From positions 1,099,001 to 1,163,000 of the forward strand of contig JANUWF010001059.1 of assembly GCA_026120185.1 (NCBI GenBank): a DNA stretch of 64,000 nucleotides, read 5' to 3'. Position numbers and translations under genes: made by a program. Shown piece by piece: positions 50,456 through 62,612 of the stretch. The notes under the pieces are model-generated. The model did not search any database. It was not told where the DNA came from and saw nothing but the letters and a program-made list of their open reading frames with translations. The DNA is from Voacanga thouarsii. Taxonomy: Eukaryota > Streptophyta > Magnoliopsida > Gentianales > Apocynaceae. Within the stretch, counting starts at the first letter, position 1. Each line of letters starts with the position of its first letter.

Positions 50456-51264
50456 TCAAAAAATAGAGGGTTCATGGAGAATATTAATTGCAATGAATAT
50501 ACATGCAGGGCTCCCCTTCCATAACACTTTTTTAGACATGCAAATCAAGTTTCCAACACAAAGATATAAATTATATCTAAAAAATGTGTAACCATAAGAA
50601 TCACCACTTAACCCTTCAACAGATTTGTCACAATTGAAATTAGTCTTAAAATATAGTATTTGAGTTTTTAAAGATGGGATCAAGAAATTCTTGCATTTCA
50701 ATGCTTCTACAAATACCAAGTTACTTCCCTGAAATTGGGGTGAAAGGTAGATTTTCTCAACATCCTCCAAGGGTTTCGTATGATGTATCAGTGAAAGATC
50801 TAAATCCTTGAGACATGTTAAATTCCATACATAATCATTTGGGCCATTGTCCTCCAAGAATTGAGAGGAACCTAAAAAATCGTGTGACAAAAAGAGATTA
50901 GAATTATTAGCACATAGAGGAGAATCGAATACCTCCATTTCCATGTTAGGCAATTGTTCCTCATATCATCTCTCATTTTCTTGGAGATTCTCTTGTTCAA
51001 TTGTATGGACCTTTATGGCATCTTCAACCAACTTGGCTAGTTGTGTTCTTTGATGGTTCATTCGTTAGGATACTTTTCAGGCCACATAATGGATATGTTT
51101 GTGTTGGCAACAAAGGATTTGATAGAAACTTCAAGTGACAGCTTACTAATAGTAGTAATCTGAGCTTGCAAACTTGCCAACGTATCATCATTATAGCTCC
51201 TCTGGTATTGTGCCCATGAATAATTATCCATGATAGTGTCAATCCCGTCCTCAAAGACAAACAA
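50456..51264 (-). pseudogene. Unrecognised ORF of the non-autonomous Athila-like element
   Basis: The minus-strand ATG at 51264 (MFVFEDGIDTIMDNYSWAQ) runs 68 codons to a stop. A second frame carries QLAKLVEDAIKVHTIEQENL (possible coiled coil) toward PNMEMEVFDSPLCANNS. The largest open piece, 165 codons (50953-50456), has LSHDFLGSSQF, PLEDVEKIYLSPQFQG, FVEALKCKNFLIPS, LYLCVGNLICMSKKVLW and PACIFIAINILHEP. At least two frame disruptions separate the pieces. It stands where gag would stand in Athila. The early coiled-coil piece loosely recalls the gag C-terminus (NLESQINQLAK type). I know no function for it. Confidence 0.45.
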
Positions 51265-51423
51265 AAATTAAATAATAAAATAAAATAAAAATAAACAAAT
51301 AAAAAATCAAAATCATAAAAAGGACGAAAATATTCCCAAAGTACCTAAAAATAAAAGTTAGTGATATTATAAATACAACAAATGCTAAATCAATAAAATT
51401 CTAGTGTTTTCGATAGTGCCTAT
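51265..51423 (-). other. Leader of the Athila-like element
   Basis: A-rich (on the plus strand) leader between PBS and ORF; no feature seen. Confidence 0.4.
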
Positions 51424-51445
51424 CCCCGGCAATGGCGCAAAAAAC
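51424..51445 (-). other. Primer binding site of the Athila-like element
   Basis: The minus strand reads TTTTTTGCGCCATTGCCGGGG just after the LTR end CATCA. This is the Athila PBS with two changes. Confidence 0.85.
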
Positions 51446-54368
51446 TTGATGCGTAAATTTTGAATGTATAAAAATCATCAAATTTAAATCCATCCCTTAG
51501 TCAAGTTTTAATTAAAACATTAATCCCAAAATATATGTACGAGTAAGTATACTTATTGCAAGTATAGCATAGGAAATTAACAAGTATCGATCCTTAAAGA
51601 AACAAGTACACACTAATCACTTTTTATTCATCATTTAACCGATCTAAATAAAGTGAGAAAATAATAAAAATAGAAATATATACAACTCAAGGATGTAGGA
51701 TTATGCAATTTAGATAAGTATCCTAGAAAATACGATAATGAACCAACTAGCAATTCTCTCAATTAATTATCATTGTGGCATTATAACGGAATATAAAGTA
51801 AAATTCAACCGTTTCCCATGTCATGAATCTACTTAGATAAACTGTACTTCGTTTTCCAATAAATGAAATTACTTTTTTTTTAATTAATATTAACAAATTT
51901 ACCAATCAAGCTAACATAACCAAAACATGCATTAGGCTCAATTCCTTATAAGCATGAAATTAGCTAAACCCTTTGTGCGATATGAAATCAATTAATCTTT
52001 GATTACTTAGTCCTATTGTAACACCCCGCTACCTAGGCCCACCAGGGCCGGGGATGTCGCCCCGTCCAAAGGACAAGGGGTCTTTATAACTAGGTCATAC
52101 AAATAAAATAGCGGAAATAAATGATACTTGAACTTAAATATTTATTACATCCCAAAATAAACATCTATCCAAAATAAATCCAAGAATACCAAAAACGAAT
52201 CCATAATAAAAATTCATCCACTCTCATCTCTCCATAACTTTACACAAACATAAATCATCATAAATCTTCCAAAACGGGCATAATCTAGCTACTCGTCCCC
52301 ACAGCAGGACCGACCTGAAAACATGGTAAAAAGGTGGTGAGATAGAAATATCAGTAAGTTCGTGTGTGTTTATGTGTCAGGTGGAAACATTTCGCGAATG
52401 CAAAGTATAAAATTCTTTATAAGAGATCACTGGCAAGCAATAAACATCCGTAAAAAACAAGAGTGGTGTTTTGGCATTTCCAACCATACATAATTTATAA
52501 AATCAACCACTCAAAAGAAAGGATTACGGGTTATCACACGTTGGGCCCCATAACCGAATGGTCAGCATGCCACACTTTGTGCATACCGCCAGTCAGAATG
52601 CCACACTTTGTGTAGACTGACAAAAGTAAGTGATCGGCCTACTAGGCAAGATACTCCTCATTCTCTATACCAAAACAACAACCGGGTGTCCATTCCAGCA
52701 TAACACAGTCACTTGACTGAAGAGAACACTGCTAGCTCGGACAGGCACGACCTACTGGACTGACGTCCTATCCGGGAAAGACTCACCCCTCAGAGGTGGC
52801 CACCTACTGAGAGACTTACCCTAACCCCTCAAAGACTAGTCCTAATAGTCCATCCTTATTGAGTACTCAACGTAACGTATCCCACTTGGAAAAAATGAAC
52901 AAACATAGTTCCACTTGAACATGGCAAATAAAGGGTTTCCAAAATCTTTGTCAAAAATAGTTTCAGGAAGAGTTCTGAGTTTAAGTAAATCTGCTTGATA
53001 AATTTCAAATAACTCATTTGACAGAAATAAAACAGGAGACAACCCTCAATTGTCTTTACAAAAATGAGTGTCCATGCACTCTACATTTGGCTTGCCATAA
53101 TTAAACATTTTTCAACAATCAGGTTTTATGCAGGAACTTACCTGATTCTTGCTCACAATAACAAGGTCTCCAACAGCTGACCTAACCACACATAGGCAAA
53201 TACAAATCACAATCAATTCCAAGCTACAATCCACTTCCTCAATTTTAAATCAACTCCTCTTACTACTACCATGATCCTAGTGTCCCAAGCTTTAAGGACA
53301 AACAATACATAAATAGGTTTGTAGGTTGAGCCTAATTTGATATTTAAAATAATTAATGGTTTGGGAAATAATTTCTAATAAGTTGAAAGTTTAAATCTTG
53401 CTAGGGAAAATTTAGAGTTTATTTGCTCAAGAGTCCTAGGTAGTAATAAGTAAAATAATGATTTAATAATAGCTTAGTTGTTAGAAAATAATTGGTTGCT
53501 AAAACTAGTTGAGATTAAATTTAATGAGTCTTGTTTGGAAACTAATAAGTAAACTTTTAAAAAGGGATTTGATTTAATAAATATTTTACTAATTATAATT
53601 ATTTCCATAAAAAGCTTCAATTGATTTCTTTATTTTAAACAATATTTATTTACTTTATTTTCTAGTAAAATTATTATTTATTTGACCAAAATATCCTTTA
53701 TGTATATAATAATCCAAATCTACCTGTCCTAGGGTTTTTTCGACATTTACTAGGAAAATTTTATATCCTTAAATATTTTATTTATGAAATAAAATTAGTT
53801 TAAGGACAACTAGATCATGGTCAAATTTCTATGGCTAACCACAATCAAGAACATATGCAATCCTTCCATTCATCAAATCATCCAAATCATGCACATAAGC
53901 ATAGATCTAAATTTATTAAGACATGATCTAACCTCTACTAGCATAAATATGATCATGGCTTCAATAATCTAACATGCATATAAATCCTATTCACCAAAGG
54001 TGACATAATCTCTAGCATGCTTTATCTCAAATACTTCATGCATCAAACCTCAAATCATCACACAATCAACCAAGATAATCCTTCCATGCATAAATCCCAT
54101 CTCCTTCACAATCATACACATATTCATGCTTCAATCTCAATAATACATACTCAAATCCTATCACCATCCACCCACTATCAACATCATCCTAGAGACATGA
54201 TTCTAGAGTTTAAAAGAAGGATTGAAGGGACTTACTTGATCGATGAATGCTTTGAAGGAGTTTAGAATAGATCTCAACTCTTTGATGCCTAATTTTGTCC
54301 AAAGGAGATGGCGAAAACATGGACATGGGGAAAAGGAGCCATCCGGCCAAGAGAGGGAGGTTTCGGCC

Positions 54369-54369
<1 letters not shown>

Positions 54370-54412
<43 letters not shown>
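54370..54412 (+). repeat. (GA)n microsatellite
   Basis: About 21 GA units in solo LTR C. They create spurious Arg/Glu and Ser/Leu frames. Confidence 0.95.
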
Positions 54413-54417
<5 letters not shown>

Positions 54418-56045
54418 TTAGCATGCTTATACACATAGGTTCTCATTAAAGATCAAGATTGGAGGAGATGAAGTTGTTAGAATAAATTTACCTTGAAGGT
54501 GTTCTTGACCTTCACAGAATTTCTGGTTTTGATCCGAAGTACCAAGACGATTTGTGGAGTTTGATGTTAAGAATGGGGTTGATGGACTCACGGTAGTGAG
54601 TAGGTCAAATCTGAAAGTTTTAGAGAGGATTTGAGATGGTTTGGAGGGGTATTAGGTGAAGGAAAGAGGTAGGTGTTCTTGGTGTAGTGTGTGTGTGTGT
54701 GTTCTTGGAGGTTGAAAGAATTCAAGAGATTGGATTTGTGTAGCTGCCGAAATTCTATGAGAGCTAGGGCTGGCCGAATTTCTGTAGGGTTTAGGAAGTT
54801 GTTTCTCTGATTTGGAAGGGAAAAGGAAAGGTTAGTTGTTACAATCCTGGAAGAATATTTTTAGGAAGTGAATTTGGAAACTAAATATTCCAAGAATATC
54901 TTGATTGTTGGAGAGTTTTGGAAGTCTGCCATGGCCGGCTGTTTGGGCAGAATTTCGGTGGGATTAATGCTAGTTTATGGAAGCTTATGGTGGCCGAAAG
55001 TAGGGTGCTTAATGGTAAAGAAGAAGTCTGGTTATTTGGGGAATGCATTATAGAAAGTTGCTAAACAAAGGTGGCTGGAATTTTGGAAATCAATCAAGCA
55101 TAATTGCAGGGATTTGTTGGAGAGATTTTCGGACAGCCATTGCTGAATTTCGTGCAGAAGCTTAAGGGAAATAATGGAGCTCTGTTACTGGAGGTTTAAG
55201 GAAGGTTCCTGCAGAACAAGGTTGGTGTTTCGGCTGGAAGAGAAATAGGAAACAAAGCTGGAATTTGGACTGCCCAGAATTTCGCCAAGCTGAAATTCCT
55301 GGACAGCTTTTTCGGCTGCCATTTTCTAGCCATCTTGTAGAGAGTTTGAAGGGAAATTTCAGGGGCTTTCAAGGTAGGTTTCCAGCCTTCTTCATGGAGG
55401 AAAAACATGGCTAAGGTTCTGCACAAAATCTGGAAGAAAACAGCTTGGTTTTAGACTCTCAAAGTGGCGATTTGCACAGGAATTTTTCCTGTTGTTGCTC
55501 CAGCTTTGAGCAGTCCGAAAATGGCCAAGAAATCCAGATTGCAAACTGATTCTAAATACCATTTTTCTAGAAGCATTTGGGAGGGAATGTTAGCTAAGAA
55601 ACTGGACATTTTGAAGGCACAACAAGCTGGAAAATTTCAGCTCGTTCCAAGGAAGAAGATGAACTAGCTAGAGTGAATTTTCAGCAAGTTCACTAGAGGG
55701 ATTTTTCCTCTTGGAATTTCCCACAACTCTTCCACATTTTTCAGACTATAAGAAGTCTTTTACTAAGACATTTTGAGCCTACGAGACCACAACACTTTAC
55801 TGAAATTTCTGGAAAGAAAATGGCTAGAACAACTTGATCAAACTAATGAGTTGAGAAATAAGGAAAATCAAAGATCAAGGGAATATGAATTCCCTTTAGG
55901 AAATTCAAGTAGGGTAAGGGGGTAGAATGAAGTTACTCCTAACATGTCTCTCTTAGGACATCATCCCTACCTTACTCCAAGCTCATAAGGCCGAAATTAT
56001 TCTTCCCCAAGCAAAAATAAAATTTAATCAAGCTAAAGCTTCTAT

Positions 56046-56110
56046 GATGGAATTTGAACCCAGGACCTCAAGAATTGATTCCAAAGCTCTAACCACTAAA
56101 CCACAACAAC
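56046..56110 (-). other. tRNA-like A/B-box module in solo LTR C
   Basis: The minus strand has TGGTTTAGTGGTTAGAGC (box A region) and CTGGGTTCAAATTCC (box B). This is the best preserved of the copies. Confidence 0.5.
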
Positions 56111-57164
56111 TCGTGTTGTTATTTCCACTAGAAAATTAATTCCTATTTAATCCTCAAGCTATCTTCCTATTTTCACCTCATGCAAATATTACCATTTTGC
56201 CCTTCTTACTCAATACTCACCAACAAGGCTTCAAGGCAATAAAACTCAATCCAAAGCACATAAAAATCATATAAAAATATATTAAATCATGAAATAAGGT
56301 ATGATATGCATCCCAACCCCCTTACTCTAAGGTTGGTCTTGACTGGGGTTTCACACCTATAATCTTAACTTCGTCGCTTAAGTCCATTAAGATTAGACAA
56401 ATACGAAATTAATGTAATGAAACTACTAATATCATTGTCCCAAGTCAATTAGAAGAACTTGTATCAATAACCAATGATATCAAGTAACCAAATACCAAAG
56501 ATGATAAAGAATCGATCAAATAACTAAATTAATACAAAATTATGAATCCCAAAATAATGTTAAATTACAATAAAAACATTAAATACATCATTGTTATAGG
56601 AAAAGAAAAAAAAAGATAAAAGAATACACTCATAGACAACCCTCTTTTTCACCCTTGAAGAATTTCTTAAACAATCTTCCTTGATTGGGTGAATTTCTCT
56701 TTCAATGAGTGATTTGAATTTAAGCTATTAGATCCACCTCCCCATGTATGTATTCTCTTGTGTTTTCTATTGCTTTTATAGCCCTTTTGGATGTTAATTT
56801 CATTACTTGAGAGATCTTGGCTGAGTCAAAATTAAAAAATACCGAAATCTTTAGAAAATTTCTAAATTCATGCATAAGATTTTCGCCTTCCAGAGCAAGG
56901 CTAGCGGCGGGTACCTTCTGTGAAACCCCAGCCAAAACCAACCTTAGAGTAATGGGGTTGGGATGCATATCATATTTTATTACATGTTTAAATATATTTT
57001 TATATGATTTTATGTGCATTGAATTTGTGTTTTATAGTCTAGAGGGCTTGATTATGATTATTGAGTGAGAAGGGCAAAATGGTAATTTTTTTCCTAAGGT
57101 GAAAATATGGGGATAGCTTGGGAAATAAATAGGAAAATATTTTTAGAGGGGAAATAAGAACAAG

Positions 57165-57230
57165 AGTTGTTGTGATGTAGTGGTTAGAGCCTTAGAATTG
57201 ATTCTTGAGGTCTTGGGTTCAAATTCCATT
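57165..57230 (+). other. tRNA-like A/B-box module in solo LTR D
   Basis: TGATGTAGTGGTTAGAGC (box A with two changes) and TTGGGTTCAAATTCC (box B intact). Confidence 0.45.
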
Positions 57231-58857
57231 ATTAGAGCTATAGCATGATTAAATTTTATTTTTGCTTGGAAAGTATCATTGTCGGCCTGAGTGGTGTTTG
57301 GAGTAGGGTAGAGATGTTGTCCTATGAGAGACATGATAGGAGTCTTCAAATTCTACTCTTTTGCTCTACACAAAATTTCTAAGGGGAATTCATTTCCTCT
57401 TGATCCTTAGTTTTTCCTAATTCTCAATTCATTAGTTTGTTCATTGTGTTCAAGCTAATTTTATTCTAGAAAAATTCCAGCAATGTGTTGTGGCTTTGAA
57501 GGTTCAAAATGTCTTAGTAAAAGACATCATATGGACCGAAACAATGGATGAGGGGGAAAGATTTCAAGTGAATTAAATTCCTTAGTGAACTTTCTAAAAA
57601 TTCACTCTAGCTAGGTTCATTTCCCTTTGTACATAGAACTGAAATTTTTCCAGCTTTGTGTGCCTTCAAGGTGTCGAAATTCTTGACCATTATTCCCTCC
57701 CAAATTCTGCCAGAAAATGGCCCTTTTGATCAGCTTAGAATCTGGATTTTTATGGCTATTTTCGGACTGAACAAAGATGGTGCAAAACCATAAAAAAATC
57801 CTGTACAAATCGCAGCTTTGGAGGTCCAAAACCAAGCTGTTTTATTCCAGTTTTTGTACAGCACCCTAGCCATGTTTTTCCTCCATGAAGTAGGCTGGAA
57901 ACCAGCCTTGAATACCCCAGAAATTCCCCTTCAAACTCTCTGCAAGTTGGCTGGAAATGGCAGCCGAAAATCTGCCCAGAAAATTGCTGTTCAGCGAAAA
58001 CTGTGCAGGAAAATTTTCCAGCTTTGGTTCCTATCTCTCTTCTAGCCAAAACTCCATCATTTTTCTGCAAAAAACCACCCTTAAACCTCCATTAATAGAA
58101 CTCCATTGTCCTCCCAAATTTCTGCACGAAAATCCAGCCATGGATGCCTAAAAGATTTCCAAAAATTTCTGCAATCATACATTGATTTGGATACCAAAAT
58201 TCCAGCCACCATGATTTAACAACTTTCCATAAAATATACCTCAAACAACCAGACCTTCTCTCCACCATTATACTCCATAATTTCAGCCACCCTAAGCCTC
58301 CTTCAACCAGCTTTCATTCAACCAAAACACTGCCCAAAAATTTGTCCATGGCAGATCTCCAAAAGCTCTCCAATAATCAAAGATATTCTTGTGATATCTA
58401 GTTTCCAAATTTGCTTCCAAAAAATATTCTTCAAGGATTGTAACAAATAACCTTTCCTTTTCCCTTCCAAATCAGAGAATCAACCTCCTAAACCCTATAG
58501 AATTTCGTCCAGCCCTACCTCTCACAAAAATTCGGCAGCTGCATATTACTATCTCTCGATTTTCTTCAACCTTCAAGAACACACACTACACCAAGAACAC
58601 CTACTACTTTCTTTCACCTAATACCTCTCCAAATCACTTCAAATCCTCTCTAAAACTTCCAGATTTGACCTACTTACTTCTGTGAGTCCATCAACACCAT
58701 TCTTAACATCAAACTCCACAAATCATCTTGCTATTTCGGATCAAAACCAGAAATTTCTGTTAAGGTCAAGAACACCTTCAAGGTAAATTTATTCTAACAA
58801 CTCCATCTTCTCCAATCTTGATCTCTAGTGAGAGCCTATGTGAATAAATATACTAAT

Positions 58858-58889
<32 letters not shown>
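58858..58889 (+). repeat. (CT)n microsatellite
   Basis: About 15 CT units just before a GGCCGAAA motif, in the same place as the runs in copies A, B and C. Confidence 0.95.
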
Positions 58890-58891
<2 letters not shown>

Positions 58892-61660
58892 GGCCGAAAA
58901 TTCCCCTCTCTTGGCCGGATGACTTTTTCTCCCATGAACATGCTTTCGCCATCTCCCATGGACAAAGTTAGACATTTAGGAGTTGAGATATACTCTAAAC
59001 TCCTTCAAGGCATTCATCAACCAAGTAAGTACCTTCAATCTTCCTTTTTAAACTTTAGATTCATGTCTCTAGGATGATGATGATAGTAGGTGGATGGTGA
59101 TAGGATTGGAGTATATATAAATTGTTGAGATTGAAGTATGAATATATGTATGTTTGTGAAGGAGATGGGACTTATGCATGGAAGGATTATCTTGGTGGAT
59201 TGCATGTTGATTTGAGGTTTGATGCATGTCATAGGTAGTATTTGTGATGAAATATGCTAGAGATTATGTCACCTTTGGTGAATAGGATTTATATTCATGT
59301 TGGATTATTGAAGCCATGATCATATTTATGCTAGTAGGGGTTAGATCATGTTTTGATAAATTGAGATCTATGCTTGTATGCATGATTTGGATGATTTGAT
59401 GAATTGAAAGGTTGTATATGTTCATGATTGTGGTTAGCTATAGGAATATGATCATGATCTAGTTGTCCCTAAGATAAATTTTATTTCATTAATAAAATAT
59501 TTAATAATATGATTTTTCTAGTAAAATTTTGAAAACCATGGGAAAATGTGGAATTGGTCTTTTATATAAAATAGTGATATTTTAGTCAAATAAATAATAG
59601 TTTTTGCTAGAAAGATAAAATATATAGATATTATAATATCAAATAAAGCCTTTTGTGAAAATAATCATAATAGGTAAAATATTTATTATTAAAATTTAAA
59701 TATTATCTTTTAATCAAACCGATTAAAATTTATTTATTATTTCTCAAGCAAGACTCGTTAAATTTATTTTCAACAAATTTTAGCTATCAATTATTTTCTA
59801 ACAACTAAATTATTAATAAGTCATTATTTTACCTAATACCACCTTGGACCCTTTTTCAAATAAATCATAATTTATTTTTAGCAAGATTTAAACCTTCAAC
59901 TTTTTGTACCTATTTCCCAAACTCTAGCTATTTTAATATCAAACTAGATTTATTTTTTAAACCATTTTTATTTATTATTGAGCCTTAAAGCTTGGGACAC
60001 TAGGGATATAATTGTAGTAAGTTGAGTTAGTTTTATTTGAGAAAGTGAGTCTTTGGCTTGAGTTTGATTGTGGTTTGTATTTACCCTATGAGGGGTTAGG
60101 TCAGTTGTTGGAGACCTTTGTTGTGGGCAAGGATCAGGTAAACTCCTGCATAAAACCTGTTTGATGAAAAATGATTTTTTTTATGCCAAGCCAAATGTAG
60201 AGTGCATGGTCACTCATTTCTGTAAAGGCAATTGAGGATTATTTCCATTCTCATTTCGGACAAATAAATTGTTTGCAAATCAAGGGGCGGTTTTACTCAA
60301 AACCTAAAACTCTTTCTAAAACCAGTTTTGCCCCAAACTTTGGAAAACCTTAATTGACATTTTCAAGTGGAACTGTGTTTTGTTCATTTTCTCCCCAAGT
60401 GGGATATGTTACGTTGAGTACTCAATGGGGGTAGACTGGTAGTGCTAGTTTTCAAAAGCAAAGGTGAGTCTTCTGACAAGAGGCCTCCTCCAGAAGATGA
60501 ACTCAACTTAGAGAAACGTCAGTACTACTTAGTCATGCCGGTCCAAGGTAGCAGTTTTTATTTCAGTCAAGTGACTGTGTTTTGCCGGAATGAATATCCG
60601 GATGTTGTTTGGGTATAGAGAAAGAGGAGTATCTTGCCTGGTAGGCCGATCACCTACCTTTAGTCAGTCTGCACAAAGTGTCGGCATTCTGACCGGCAGT
60701 ATGCACAAAGTGTCGGCATACTGACCATTCGGTTATGGGGCCCAACGTGTGGTAACCCATAATCCTTTCATTCGAGTGGTTGATCTTATAAATTATGTAT
60801 GGCTGGAAAAGCCAAAACGCCACTCTTACTTTTGACTAATGTTTATTGCTTGCCAATATTTCTCTTATAAAGTTTTTATACTCTGCATTCACGAACTATT
60901 TCCACTGAACATCCAAAGCACACACGGACTTACTGAGATTTTTGTCTCATCACATTTTCACCATGATTTCAGGCCGATCCTGCTGTGGGGATGAGTAGCT
61001 TGTGTTATCTGCCTTGGAAGAGAATGTTGTCTTTTATTTTTATGTATTGCTTTGGGGAGTTGAGAGTGGATGATTTTATTTATGGATTTATATTTCTTTT
61101 GGGAATTCATGGTTTTATTCGTGGATTTATTCTTGGGTTGTAATAAATTTTAAGTTAAATTATTATTTTCATTTCGCTATTTTAATTGTGTGACCTAGTT
61201 ATAAAGACCCCTTGTCCTTTGGACGGGGCGACATCCCTGGCCCTGGCGGGCCTAGGTAGCGGGGTGTTACACCTTCGACCCACCTGGCACTAGGTACAAT
61301 ATATTCTTCTGCTGAATATTTGCTCTATTTTTACAGGCCAAACAGAATGGACCTGGCGCCTAATCCACTTGCCGGACTCAGCGCCAAGCCTGTTCTATTT
61401 TTTTCCCTAAAAGTTGGCTCAATTTTCATTGCCTGACCAAAATAGACCCGGCACCTAGTCCCTTGGCTGGGCCTGGCGCCAGGTGTATTATAGAATTGCA
61501 CTTTTTGCTCGAATTTAACTTAAATCTGTACAAATTTGCCAAAAATACTTTTTACTAGTAAAATGTCAAATAGGAAGAAATATGCCTAGCTATTACAACA
61601 AATCAATTACAAAACAACCTCAAATAACTAGGAAAATAATGGTGATTTTAATCCCCATCA

Positions 61661-62090
61661 AATGTTTACAAGGAATTGCACAATTCATTTGCAAATCATC
61701 TCCTCTTCTTTATTTAATCACTATTGGACAAACACATGTGCTACAGCCATCTTTCAAACAGGTAGACCAAACAAAATTTTGCCTTTTTCTCAAATCACTC
61801 TTGGAAGAATTTTGCAATGCAGTACTTTCCCTTAGCCTAGATCATTTTGGACTTTCATATAAGCACTCATACTCCCTTTCTTTTTGCATTCCACTATTTG
61901 AAATTTACAACCCACTCTTTGAATATTTTTGTGGTCCTTCAATACAAACTCTAATATTCTAATAACTTATTCTCATACAATCATCCTTCTCATATCTCCA
62001 ATCATATTCATTACTTCTACTGTAACCACTTCGAGCTGAACAAGGCTCTTTATAATAATCATATTCTCCATTTTCATTCTAACTAGCCAT
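61661..62090 (-). pseudogene. N-terminal part of the gypsy protease ORF (degenerate)
   Basis: The minus-strand ATG at 62090 opens MAS, a stop, then NGEYDYYKEPCSARSGYS, RSNEYDWRYEKDDCMRISY, CIEGPQKY, ESTALQNSSKSDLRKRQ, FVWSTCLKDGCSTCVCPIV and DDLQMNCAIPCKHY. It then joins CSYKHTSSNC at 47307 once the AATGT insertion is removed, staying in frame. The ORF is rich in Tyr, Ser, Arg and Cys and does not look like a normal gag capsid. It precedes a gypsy protease (46181-46700). I cannot assign a function. Five or so stops are present. Confidence 0.5.
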
Positions 62091-62612
62091 AGTATATATT
62101 TCAAAAGAGTTTTAACTTGCAAATTTTTGGATAGAAGAAATAGAAAATTTCCCACTTCACTCATTCACATGTTTAGCACTCTTTGAATGACACTCTTATC
62201 TCATGTATACTCTCTTTCGTTTTTTATCAAAATGAGCTCACCATCTTGCCTTTGTCACACTCTCAATTCTATACTCAAATTCTTTCGAAATTCTCCCCAA
62301 TTCAAAGGATTTAGTTCTGCTAGTTAAAGTTAATTATGTTCCAAAAGTTCAAGAAGTTCCTAAGAAGAAATGAGTATTTGATGAATGATAAGGAAGAGTC
62401 ACAACTCATAAGGCTTCCAAGTAAAGAGACACCATAAAAACTCGAGATGTTTCAAGAAAGTTATGTAGTGACAATAACTATGGAAGTACTACAAGGATCC
62501 AAAAAGTAGGATAATGAGAGAAAGGATTCAAAGATGGGTAATGTTTAATTCAATCCCAATTATCACAAGGAGATTTATATATGAGTGTTCAACCCATTAA
62601 ATACAAGAAATA
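62091..62612 (-). other. Upstream region of the gypsy ORF
   Basis: AT-rich leader or LTR remnant on the minus strand. I cannot find a PBS or an LTR edge, and no gene is seen. Confidence 0.35.

Larger units (their letters stand above)
52017..56355 (-). repeat. Solo LTR, 4.2-kb family, copy C
   Basis: 4339 bp, perfect CCTAT duplications (52012-52016, 56356-56360). The minus strand starts TGTGAAACCCCAGTC and ends GGGGTGTTACA. It carries a (GA)n run on the plus strand at 54370-54412, the tRNA-like module at 56046-56110 (minus) and a tandem pair of the CACAAAGTGT block (52555-52630), which it shares with copy D. Confidence 0.92.
56919..61271 (+). repeat. Solo LTR, 4.2-kb family, copy D
   Basis: 4353 bp, perfect CCTTC duplications (56914-56918, 61272-61276). 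Starts TGTGAAACCCCAGCC and ends GCGGGGTGTTACA. It lies inverted to copy C with only 563 bp between them. It has a (CT)n run at 58858-58889, the tRNA-like module at 57165-57230 and the duplicated CACAAAGTGTCGGCAT block at 60668-60722. Confidence 0.92.
47308..61660 (-). mobile_element. Short non-autonomous Athila-like element with two nested solo LTRs
   Basis: Perfect AATGT duplications (47303-47307, 61661-61665). Both LTRs begin TGATRGGG and end CGCATCA on the minus strand (1522 and about 1512 bp). The internal part is only 2.6 kb (48830-51446). It has an Athila PBS and polypurine modules but no gag core, protease, RT or integrase, and instead carries an ORF I do not recognise (50456-51264). 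Copies C and D of the 4.3-kb solo LTR sit in its 5' LTR. Confidence 0.88.
51447..61660 (-). repeat. 5' LTR of the Athila-like element, split by two solo LTRs
   Basis: LTR pieces are 51447-52016, 56356-56918 and 61272-61660, about 1512 bp together once the CCTAT and CCTTC duplications are removed. They align in order with 47308-48829, which proves that both solo LTRs landed in one LTR. Confidence 0.9.

Noticed and set aside
54203..54449. Three overlapping frames rich in Ser-Leu or Arg-Glu
   Set aside because: Products of the (GA)n microsatellite in solo LTR C.
47303..61665. Treating the LTRs at 47308 and 51447-61660 as three or more separate elements
   Set aside because: Pieces align in order with one LTR, and the AATGT, CCTAT and CCTTC duplications show one element with two later insertions.
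61582..61962. 126-codon plus-strand frame
   Set aside because: Crosses the border between the Athila-like LTR and the flanking gypsy ORF, which is on the minus strand and continues at 47307.
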